The translations under genes were made by a program, and so were the position numbers. A stretch of 64,000 nucleotides of DNA from Chitinophagaceae bacterium (GTDB lineage: Bacteria > Bacteroidota > Bacteroidia > Chitinophagales > Chitinophagaceae). This document shows, piece by piece, positions 9,601-16,714 of the stretch. Numbering within the stretch: position 1 is the first letter of the stretch; every line of letters starts with the position of its first letter. A model generated the notes under the pieces. It saw only the letters and a list, made by a program, of their open reading frames with translations, had not been told where the DNA came from and did no database searches. The stretch lies in assembly GCA_016706055.1 (NCBI GenBank), contig JADJKL010000008.1, positions 314,254-378,253 of the forward strand, in the 5' to 3' direction.

Positions 9601-12600
9601 ACGGATTTTGAAACAAACAATATTGAGTTTATGGAATTCTGGATGCAGGATCCATTTATTAATAATACAGCGAATCCAAATGGCGGTCAGCTATATATTA
9701 ACCTCGGTAATATTTCAGAAGATATTTTGAGAGATGGAAAAAGAGGGTATGAAAATGGATTGCGAACACCTACTAATAATGCTGCGTTAGATTCCAATAC
9801 AGTTTGGGGACAAGTTCCTGCTAATCCTTTGCAGGTAACAAATGCATTCAGCATCGAACCAACAGATCGTCAGTTTCAGGATGTAGGTTATGATGGTTTG
9901 CAGGATGTTGATGAATTAAGAAGATTTTCGCCTTACTTAAATAACTTGCAAACAAACTTTGGTCCGGGTTCTTTAGTGTATCAAAGAGCTATTAACGATC
10001 CTTCTGCAGATAACTTTAAGCCATACCGTGATGCTTCTTTTGACGGAGCTACACCAGCAGGTATTTTAGAAAGATATAAGAATATCAATAATCCGCATGG
10101 TAATTCGCCTATTGCAGATAATAACACACAATTCGTAAATGCCTTTACCCAATATCCAGATGGTGAAGAACTGAACCGTGACAATACCATGAATGAAGTG
10201 GAAGAGTACTTCCAATATAAAGTGGATATTAAACCTAACATGGTAACGGGTACAAATTATATTACGGATGTAAGAACACCCGTTGTTACATTGGCGAATG
10301 GTCAAACAAGAACAGAACGTTGGTATCTGTTCCGTATTCCAATCAAACAATATGATCAGAAGATTGGTAACATTCCAGATTTTAAATCAATCCGGTTTAT
10401 GCGGATGTTTGCGACCAATTTTGATGATTCAGTTGTAATGCGTTTCGGTAAACTAGAACTGGTACGTAACCAATGGAGAAAATATCAATTCGAAATTGAT
10501 ACCACTGGCAACTATGTAAACTTACCAACGAATGATCCGACATCTGTAAATACATTAGCGGTGAATGTGGAGGAAAATGATCAGAGAGATCCGATTGTTT
10601 ACAGAATACCTCCGGGCATTGAAAGACAACAGCAATTAAGTAATAATAACGTAGCATTATTTCTGAATGAACAAGCATTGAGTGTACAGATTTGCGGCCT
10701 TGCACAAAAAGAAGCAAGAGGTGTTTTTAAAACAATGAACCTCGATATGCGGCAGTATGGTAAACTATCTATGTTCATTCATGCTGAATCAGTAAAAAAT
10801 CAGCAGCCATTGACTGATGGTGATTTGAATGCTGTGATAAGAATAGGAAATGATTTTGCTGGCAACTATTATGAAGTAAAGATTCCTTTAAAGATTACAC
10901 AATTTGGTGCTTCAGACTCTGCATTGATATGGCCAAGCGAAAACTATCTTGATTTCGATTTGGATATATTGACACAATTAAAATCGAAAAGAAACCAAAG
11001 TGGTTCATCGCCATCATTGTATTATAGTGAAACGATTGGCGGTAGAACATATGCTTTACTTGGAAATCCAAATCTTGGTGAAGTAAGAGGTATGTTGCTG
11101 GGTGTGGAAAATGTAAATCTGGAAACAATTTGTACAGAAGTGTGGTTTAATGAACTGCGTCTTTCCAATCTTGATGAAAAAGGTGGATGGGCTGCACTGG
11201 CTAGAGCTGACATTCGTTTGGCAGATTTAGGTAGTATTTCATTATCTGCTACTGCAAGATCAAATGGGTTTGGCACACTGGAGCAAAGAGTAAATGAAAG
11301 AAGCCGTGAAGATGTGTATACTCTTGATGCGGCTGCAACAATCGAAGCTTCTAAGCTATTGCCAAAAAGTCTTGGATTACAATTACCTGTTTACATGGGT
11401 ATAAGCCATCGCAGTAGCACACCTGAGTACGATCCTTACGACCTTGATTTAAATCTGAAAGAAAAATTAAAGGAAGTTGCTGATGCAAAAGATAAAGATT
11501 CTATCAGAACTCAGGCAATAGATGTTACTACTATCAAGACATTTAATATTACCAACGCAAGAAAACTCAAGACGGATGGCAAGCGGCCAAAATTATGGAG
11601 TGTTACCAATTTTGATTTCAATTATTCTTATATACAAACGATAAGTCATAATCCGCTGATTGAAAAAGATGAAATGCGGAGAACAAGAGGAGCTGTTGGC
11701 TACACCTATGCACCGCAAACAAAACCATTTGAGCCGTTCAAGAAAATGATTAAGTCAAAGTCGCCGTGGCTTACATTGATTAAGGATATTAATTTCAATT
11801 ATGCTCCTTCTCAAATATCATTCAAGGCTGATGTGTTCCGACAGTTTGGTGCGGTGCGGCCGAGAAATGTAGGTGGAGGTCCTTACAAGATTCCGGAAAC
11901 ATATAATAAGTATTTCACTTTCGACCGTTATTACATATTACAATGGAATCTTACAAGATCTATCTCTATTGATTTTAATGCGGTGAATAATTCAAGAATT
12001 GATGAACCGTTTGGTAGGATTGATACAAAAACAAAAAAAGATTCTGTTCGTACTAATTTGTTGAAAGGTGGAAGAAATACAAATTACCGCCAGGAAGTAA
12101 CGATAGCTTACAATGTGCCAACACAAAAGATTCCATTGTTAAGCTGGACAACACTGAGAGCAAGTTATAATACTAAATACAACTGGCTGGCAGGTTCGTT
12201 GCTGGCAAGAACACCGGAAATTGATTTGGGGAATATTTTGTCTAATACACAAACAAGACAAATAAACGGCGAGTTGAAGTTTGAAGAATTGTATAATAAG
12301 TGGCGTTTCCTGCGAGCTGTTAATACCAATGCGCCAAAGACACAGCCTCCACCGAAAGATTTGCCTGGGCAAGATGGTGGCGATGATAAGAAAACAAAGA
12401 AAGAGAAGCGAAATGAAAAGAAGAATAGCAGTAAAGATGATGGCAGTGTACAAAAGGATAAGCAACAAGAGGAGCAACAAATAGTTCCCGGACAGCAAAA
12501 TCCGCAGGACACTACAAAGAATACAACTGGTAAAAAGGGAAAGAAGAAAAAAGAGAAGAAGGAAAAGAAAGTAAAAGAGAAAAAAGATCCGAACAGACCA

Positions 12601-14034
12601 TTACCGGAGATTGGGAAATTGCCAAGATTCCTGTTGCAGTTAGCTACATCAGTAAAAAGAGTGGGCATACAATACACAGAAGATTTTGGAACTATGCTGC
12701 CGGGTTATATGGATAGCACACAAATATTAGGTTCCAATCTTAAAAGTGGCGAACCAGGGTTTGGATATATTTTCGGCTATCAACCCGATACAAGTTGGAT
12801 TAACCGTTTTGGTGCCAAAGGTTTATTATCAAGAGACACATTGGTTTCTGCAATGATACAGCAACGATATAACCAACGGTTGAATATTACGGCTCAGGTA
12901 AGTCCGTTCAGGGATTTTAATATTGATGTTAACTTAGATAAGACTTATGATAATCAGTATTCAGAACTTTATAAAGATACTCTTGGAAACGGACAACTTC
13001 AAAGGCTGAACCCTTATGCATTAGGAAGTTTCAATGTGAGTTATATATCTTATCAAACATTGTTTAAGAAATTTGATCCAAACCAGATTTCGGAAACATT
13101 CCAGACATTCCAAGATAACAGGGTAATACTTTCAAAACGTTTAGCTGACTTAAATGGTTATCAGGGCGGAGCAGTAGATCCAAACGATCCAAAATATTTC
13201 CTTGGATATGGAAGGTATTCACAGGATGTGGTGATTCCTGCATTCATGGCTGCTTACTCCAACAAAGATCCGAATAGCATTAAGCTTATTAAAAATAGTA
13301 ATCCTAATCTTCGTTCCAATCCATTCTCTGGTATCATTCCAAGACCAAACTGGACGGTTACTTACACTGGCTTGTCAAGATTGAAAGGATTGGATAAAAT
13401 ATTTACGAATGTAACGATACGACATGGCTATCACAGCACATTCAGCATGAATAGTTTTAATACGGCGTTGCTCTTTGCTGATCCATTGCGTATCAGTTAT
13501 CCTTCGTTCCGTGATACATTGACCGGCAATTACATTCCTTACTTCCTTGTTCCGAATATTACTATTCAGGAAGCATTTGATCCGTTGATTGAAATTGATA
13601 TGACGTTCACCAATCAGTTAACAACAAGGATTGAATTCAGAAAGAGTCGTCAGCTTAGTTTGAGTTTGATTGATTACCAGTTAGCTGAAAACCGCAGCAC
13701 TGAAGTAACCTTTGGCTTTAACTGGCGTAAAAAAGGAATGCCATTGATTAAGAAGATTGGAAAAATGAAACTGGATAATGATGTAACCTTCCGTATGGAT
13801 TTCAGCCTGAGAGATGATGCTACATCTAACACTAAGCTGGATCAGGGAACATCGTTTGGTACAGCAGGACAAAAAGTAATTCGCATTGCTCCTTCAATTG
13901 ATTATGTACTCAACAACAGAGTGAGTATGAAACTGTATTTTGAGCAGAACAGAAGTATTCCTAAGATCAGTAATGCCTTCCCTATTACCAATACAAGAGC
14001 TGGTTTACAGGTACGAGTTTCGTTGAATCAGTAA
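6613..14034 (+). CDS. sprA: Cell surface protein SprA/Sov, type IX secretion translocon
   Basis: This 2473-residue outer-membrane protein is the main translocation pore of the T9SS, needed for secretion of CTD-bearing proteins and for gliding in Flavobacterium. The start is taken as TTG at 6613, because it gives a signal peptide (about residues 1-27, ending QANA) and no ATG occurs for a further 100 codons. Family features are the long aromatic-rich beta-barrel sequence throughout, IYIDDFEGTRANIDL at about residue 850, and a C-terminal barrel strand ending VRVSLNQ. Residues about 1905-1995 form a low-complexity Lys/Glu/Gln-rich insert (runs such as KKGKKKKEKKEKK), presumably a loop or linker. 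The two CHU_C proteins in this window are the kind of cargo it exports. Confidence 0.95.
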   Translation: MNLKTAHILRTLVFISVIASSSWQANARTDFFGPGKFFFKSDTTRYPLLDRRGDPYTYQRNNTFDFSDTAFIRRSVEYDPKSKQYYIIERIGNTYYRTPTSFSMEEFIRLQGQKDEEDYFKKRSALLANMNRRLFKPKFKVSNDWFNRIMGVGPDGKVKIDIKPSGYVDFLAGYQGQKINNPTLPERARKNGGFDFNMNSQLQMDASIGEKLKLPINYNTLANFNFENQLKLDFKGKDDDILKEFQTGNTNFASKVTLIPGAQSLFGIKTQLQFGKLFVTTVLANQQSQRQTQTAQGGATAQSFSVRSDEYDENRHFLMAQYFRNNYNAAMQQLPIVNSRVQLLRVEAWVTNRNGATTDTRDIVGFMDLGERNPYNTAVITGSGEQLPGNGANDLYSKLTTNPVYRNSSQVQSQLTALGLLPVQDFEKTFARKLQSTDYFFNPQIGFISLNQPLQPDEVLGVAYQYTYNGRVFQVGEFSQDVPPDTTGASQRFLFLKLLKATSQRTNLPIWDLMMKNVYSVGYGQLERQDFRLDLTYEEPSLGEKRYLPPADVIATYQGQPILSLTNLDRLNNQNDPQPDGVFDFVEGFTVISAQSRIIFPVLEPFGHDLDYVYSTQALRDKYLFYPLYDTIKAIAQTFANLNRYKIVGRSKSSGVAPGFANGLASNNNQASGEYQLGYNIPRGSVTVTASGQILQENVDYEINYDLGTLRVTNAAILNSGVPVNIAYENNSAFGFQQKNFLGLRLDYIANKKLSLGGTIVRLSERPFFIKQSYGEDPIKNTMYGFDVDYRNNIPRLSKWLDKLPFYSTKEMSSITAYAEAALLQPGHAKQINGLDNEGGADRGGQVYIDDFEGTRANIDLRFPLISWTMASIPQNNGLFPESGLINDLSSGYNRAKLAWYNIEPILQERRSSNNPLKNDLAELSKPETRQVLLKEIFPKRSTQFGEGLLTTFDLAFYPKDRGPYNFESRNSRIDGNGKLLNPKQSWGGLMRNIDQTDFETNNIEFMEFWMQDPFINNTANPNGGQLYINLGNISEDILRDGKRGYENGLRTPTNNAALDSNTVWGQVPANPLQVTNAFSIEPTDRQFQDVGYDGLQDVDELRRFSPYLNNLQTNFGPGSLVYQRAINDPSADNFKPYRDASFDGATPAGILERYKNINNPHGNSPIADNNTQFVNAFTQYPDGEELNRDNTMNEVEEYFQYKVDIKPNMVTGTNYITDVRTPVVTLANGQTRTERWYLFRIPIKQYDQKIGNIPDFKSIRFMRMFATNFDDSVVMRFGKLELVRNQWRKYQFEIDTTGNYVNLPTNDPTSVNTLAVNVEENDQRDPIVYRIPPGIERQQQLSNNNVALFLNEQALSVQICGLAQKEARGVFKTMNLDMRQYGKLSMFIHAESVKNQQPLTDGDLNAVIRIGNDFAGNYYEVKIPLKITQFGASDSALIWPSENYLDFDLDILTQLKSKRNQSGSSPSLYYSETIGGRTYALLGNPNLGEVRGMLLGVENVNLETICTEVWFNELRLSNLDEKGGWAALARADIRLADLGSISLSATARSNGFGTLEQRVNERSREDVYTLDAAATIEASKLLPKSLGLQLPVYMGISHRSSTPEYDPYDLDLNLKEKLKEVADAKDKDSIRTQAIDVTTIKTFNITNARKLKTDGKRPKLWSVTNFDFNYSYIQTISHNPLIEKDEMRRTRGAVGYTYAPQTKPFEPFKKMIKSKSPWLTLIKDINFNYAPSQISFKADVFRQFGAVRPRNVGGGPYKIPETYNKYFTFDRYYILQWNLTRSISIDFNAVNNSRIDEPFGRIDTKTKKDSVRTNLLKGGRNTNYRQEVTIAYNVPTQKIPLLSWTTLRASYNTKYNWLAGSLLARTPEIDLGNILSNTQTRQINGELKFEELYNKWRFLRAVNTNAPKTQPPPKDLPGQDGGDDKKTKKEKRNEKKNSSKDDGSVQKDKQQEEQQIVPGQQNPQDTTKNTTGKKGKKKKEKKEKKVKEKKDPNRPLPEIGKLPRFLLQLATSVKRVGIQYTEDFGTMLPGYMDSTQILGSNLKSGEPGFGYIFGYQPDTSWINRFGAKGLLSRDTLVSAMIQQRYNQRLNITAQVSPFRDFNIDVNLDKTYDNQYSELYKDTLGNGQLQRLNPYALGSFNVSYISYQTLFKKFDPNQISETFQTFQDNRVILSKRLADLNGYQGGAVDPNDPKYFLGYGRYSQDVVIPAFMAAYSNKDPNSIKLIKNSNPNLRSNPFSGIIPRPNWTVTYTGLSRLKGLDKIFTNVTIRHGYHSTFSMNSFNTALLFADPLRISYPSFRDTLTGNYIPYFLVPNITIQEAFDPLIEIDMTFTNQLTTRIEFRKSRQLSLSLIDYQLAENRSTEVTFGFNWRKKGMPLIKKIGKMKLDNDVTFRMDFSLRDDATSNTKLDQGTSFGTAGQKVIRIAPSIDYVLNNRVSMKLYFEQNRSIPKISNAFPITNTRAGLQVRVSLNQ

Positions 14035-14107
14035 GATTATCTCAATTTAAAGATTGAAATACAAAAATGTTTGTTATCGGTAATGCTAGTATGACCATCT
14101 TCGAAGC

Positions 14108-14521
14108 ATGACAAAGTACAAAATCAAAAATCTTTTAGATTTCACACCGCTTGTTATTATTTCTATCTATGCTATTATTTTAGTGTGGACAGTTACATCT
14201 TCTGATGCTGTCCTTTCCTCGAAACATATCGTTGGACTCATTGTTTTACCGTTGAATTTTTTGCTTTTTAAATGGAGTCATAAAGTTGGTGTTTTAGGTT
14301 TGGGTTTGACACTTCTATTTGGACTCTTGAGTCTACTTTCGTACACTCATAGTATTCAAACATCGACCCTTAGCATTGGCAAGACCGAAGATTTTCAAAT
14401 CCCTATTTTTTGGGGACAGCCAATTTTTCTTCTCTGGCTAATAATTCATTTTGTAGTTTCCGGCAGGCACTATGTAGGAATTGTAACAAAAAAATATTGG
14501 CAGGAATTGTTTGATAAATAA
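14108..14521 (+). CDS. Small integral membrane protein of unknown function
   Basis: This 137-residue protein starts at an ATG at 14108. It has four hydrophobic segments at about residues 12-30, 40-54, 58-77 and 101-118, with a short positively charged N-terminus (MTKYKIKN). I do not recognise the family. It stands 74 nt after sprA on the same strand and could be cotranscribed, but 168 nt of non-coding sequence follow it. No motif suggests catalysis. Confidence 0.6.
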   Translation: MTKYKIKNLLDFTPLVIISIYAIILVWTVTSSDAVLSSKHIVGLIVLPLNFLLFKWSHKVGVLGLGLTLLFGLLSLLSYTHSIQTSTLSIGKTEDFQIPIFWGQPIFLLWLIIHFVVSGRHYVGIVTKKYWQELFDK

Positions 14522-14689
14522 TTTTATCAAACATTAGCTAAAAGCGGATAGTTCCAATTTCATGATGTCAATGTCACAGTAAAACTAATGTTAGTATTGC
14601 TAGTAAATATAACTCGGTTGTTTCTAATTGACGAAAATCAGCAATTTTTAGAGTAGCTCTCAATTAACTTTCGAGAATACAATCTGAAA

Positions 14690-15211
14690 TTATTCAACCA
14701 CATTCTGCGGAGCAGAAGTCATAACAGCTCCAACGGCTGATTCAGCTGTTTTTTTGAACAGCATTACATAACCACACAAATTCTTTTTCTTTTGTTTGTT
14801 TACCTGTACTGGTTTCATCATATGAAATTCAGAAAACTGTGGTACATACGTATAGCTGATTACGTTGCCGTCAATTTCGCCCCATCTTTTCTGGCGGAAG
14901 ATTACCATTCTTTCTTTCCAGTCGTACATCCTTACTTCGTACAAACGGGAAGAGTAATCGCCGATAAATACAAACTGGTACCAGCTGCCTTGAGTAAGCG
15001 GAACAATAACCGGCATTTCAAATTCACTTTCCATTTTTATCGAAGCTTCTTTCAGTAATTCATATCCATCTTTCGAATAAACTTCTTTCAGGCTGTCAAC
15101 TTGTTTATTCATTAATCCGTTAGAGCAAGATTCAAGACGAATAACATCTTGTGAGTAAGAAGAGGCAGATAAAATAATTAGTGCTAAAATGAGTAAGTAC
15201 GGCTTTTTCAT
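14690..15211 (-). CDS. Exported protein of unknown function
   Basis: With the ATG at 15209-15211 this is a 173-residue protein with a clear signal peptide (MKKPYLLILALIILSASSYS, then QD). An upstream in-frame start would put 11 residues before the signal and is less likely. The mature part is mostly beta-strand-like (GSWYQFVFIGDYSSRLYEV) and has a charged region near the end. Two cysteines (in ESCSNG and NLCGY) might pair. I do not recognise the family; a periplasmic or surface location is inferred from the signal. It is convergent with the small membrane protein at 14108. Confidence 0.65.
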   Translation of the reverse strand: MKKPYLLILALIILSASSYSQDVIRLESCSNGLMNKQVDSLKEVYSKDGYELLKEASIKMESEFEMPVIVPLTQGSWYQFVFIGDYSSRLYEVRMYDWKERMVIFRQKRWGEIDGNVISYTYVPQFSEFHMMKPVQVNKQKKKNLCGYVMLFKKTAESAVGAVMTSAPQNVVE

Positions 15212-15416
15212 AACAGGAATTGTGAGATATTGAACTTGCTGCATAAATGTACTTATTGCTTTTTTTAGCTAATAATTTTTAATTGAAATTTTTCTTCAAC
15301 AGGTACATTTTCGAAGGGATACTACGACAAGTTTCGAGCCAATTAACAGAGGGGAAAGATTTTGGTAAATGGAAGATAAGTGTAAAGCCTGAATTATGAA
15401 CAGTAATTGACTAATA

Positions 15417-16181
15417 TCAAGAGCTTTGCCGGTTGAAATAAATAGCATTAGCCTGTTGTAAGCAACTCAGTGTCAAATCATTTATACATACATGAGCAGG
15501 CAGGGTTGTACAATAATAAATCACTTCAGCGACATCCTCTGCTGTCAATGGTTTCAGTCCATTATAAATACTTTTTGCCGTAGGTTCATCGCCTTTAAAA
15601 CGTACTACAGAAAACTCTGTGTCTGCCGCACCGGGATTAATAGAAGTTACTTTGATATTATGTCGCAATAAATCAATCCGCATAGACTGGCTGATAGCAT
15701 CTACTGCATACTTGGTGGCACAGTACACATTACCTTTTTCATATACCTGCTTGCCAGCTACCGAACCAAGATTGATAATATGCCCTTGCTTTCTGACTGC
15801 CATTAATTTTGAAATTGCTTTACCTACATACAGAAACCCTTTTACATTGGTATCAATCATAACGTTCCAGTCGTTCATATCAGCTTCATCAAAATAATCT
15901 CTACCTAATGCAAGGCCTGCATTATTTACAAGCACATCAATAGCTTTCCAATCTTCTGGAATATTTTCAATAGATGAGAAAACATCTTTTTCTATTTGCA
16001 CATCAAATGGTAATTGCAATACGGCAACATTATATTTCTTTTCTATTTCGTCAGCAAGGGTTTGCAATCTTTCAATTCTTCTCCCATTAATAATAAGGTC
16101 ATAACCGTTGGCGGCAAAAATATAAGCAGACGCTTTTCCAAATCCTGCTGTAGCACCTGTGACGAAGGCAATTTTTCTCAT
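15417..16181 (-). CDS. SDR-family NADP-dependent dehydrogenase, YdfG-like
   Basis: The start is taken at the ATG at 16179-16181 because the protein then begins directly with the Rossmann strand MRKIAFVTGATAGFG; 22 further upstream codons have no counterpart in the family. The 254-residue product has the cofactor motif G9-x3-G13-x-G15, NNAG (86-89) and the catalytic S140, Y153 and K157 in NVYCATKYAV. The C-terminal GLKPLTAEDVAEVIYYC and PAHVCINDLTL resemble YdfG, which oxidises L-allo-threonine, serine and 3-hydroxy acids. Its promoter region contains the left arm of GxxExxY cassette A, 43 nt upstream of the start. Confidence 0.9.
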   Translation of the reverse strand: MRKIAFVTGATAGFGKASAYIFAANGYDLIINGRRIERLQTLADEIEKKYNVAVLQLPFDVQIEKDVFSSIENIPEDWKAIDVLVNNAGLALGRDYFDEADMNDWNVMIDTNVKGFLYVGKAISKLMAVRKQGHIINLGSVAGKQVYEKGNVYCATKYAVDAISQSMRIDLLRHNIKVTSINPGAADTEFSVVRFKGDEPTAKSIYNGLKPLTAEDVAEVIYYCTTLPAHVCINDLTLSCLQQANAIYFNRQSS

Positions 16182-16224
16182 ATAATTAATTGTAAATTGA
16201 TTGCTAAGATAGAAGTTATTTTTT

Positions 16225-16248
16225 CTCGCCAAGGCGCAAAGACGCAAA
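16225..16248 (-). repeat. GxxExxY cassette A, left arm (three 8-nt units)
   Basis: Read on the minus strand the arm is TTTGCGTC, then TTTGCGCC, then TTGGCGAG. The first two units match the right arm at 16687-16710 exactly, and the third has diverged. Counting one more base, 19 nt (16231-16249) are a perfect inverted match to 16686-16704. Confidence 0.9.
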
Positions 16249-16295
16249 AGGCGGCATTCATTGATGTACTTTTAAGAATACTTAAACTCTTTGAT

Positions 16296-16676
16296 ATGGA
16301 TGAAAATGAGATAACGAAAATTGTTGTCAATACTGCATTTAAAATGCATAAGGAACTTGGGCCAGGACTTTTTGAGTCTGTTTATGAATCTATCCTTGAA
16401 TATGAGCTTTCCACTGAACATGGTTTATATATTCAAAGGCAACCAGCTTTACCTGTTGTATGGAAAGAGATAAACATTGATTTAGGATTCAAGCCAGACA
16501 TGATTGTAGAAAGGAAAATAATTATCGAACTTAAATCTGTCGAAAAAGTAATGCCTGTTCATTACAAACAACTGCAAACTTATCTTAAGCTTACAGGCCT
16601 TAAACTTGGATTATTAATAAATTTTAATGAAGCATTGATAAAAGACGGAATCAAAAGAATTGTAAACGGCCTTTAA
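16296..16676 (+). CDS. GxxExxY protein (PD-(D/E)XK nuclease-like), cassette A
   Basis: This 126-residue protein starts at the ATG at 16296. The reading frame is open further upstream, into the left arm and the SDR gene, but those codons are not family-like. The name-giving motif is G24-LF-E27-SV-Y30. A nuclease-like core follows: P67-D68, then E78-L-K80 in IIIELKSVEK, then Q92 in the next helix, the pattern of PD-(D/E)XK enzymes. No function has been established for the family as far as I know. The gene is boxed by inverted arms of 8-nt units (16225-16248 and 16687-16710) and fills almost all the space between them. This suggests one cassette of 486 bp. Its sibling is at 20194-20592. Confidence 0.9.
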   Translation: MDENEITKIVVNTAFKMHKELGPGLFESVYESILEYELSTEHGLYIQRQPALPVVWKEINIDLGFKPDMIVERKIIIELKSVEKVMPVHYKQLQTYLKLTGLKLGLLINFNEALIKDGIKRIVNGL

Positions 16677-16686
16677 GTAATTTTTT

Positions 16687-16710
16687 TTTGCGTCTTTGCG
16701 CCTTTGCGTG
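16687..16710 (+). repeat. GxxExxY cassette A, right arm (three 8-nt units)
   Basis: The units are TTTGCGTC, TTTGCGCC and TTTGCGTG in direct succession, right after a run of T (16681-16689). The arm ends 4 nt from the stop codon of the T9SS cargo gene on the other strand. Confidence 0.9.
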
Positions 16711-16714
16711 GAAT

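Noticed and set aside
12139..12677. Minus-strand frames with long Leu- or Phe-rich runs resembling membrane proteins
   Set aside because: They are the complement of the Lys-rich codons of sprA (AAA/AAG read as TTT/CTT); sprA is open through the region.
16014..16295. Upstream extension of the cassette A GxxExxY frame
   Set aside because: It overlaps the SDR gene and the left arm on the other strand and has no family similarity; it is an accidental open frame.
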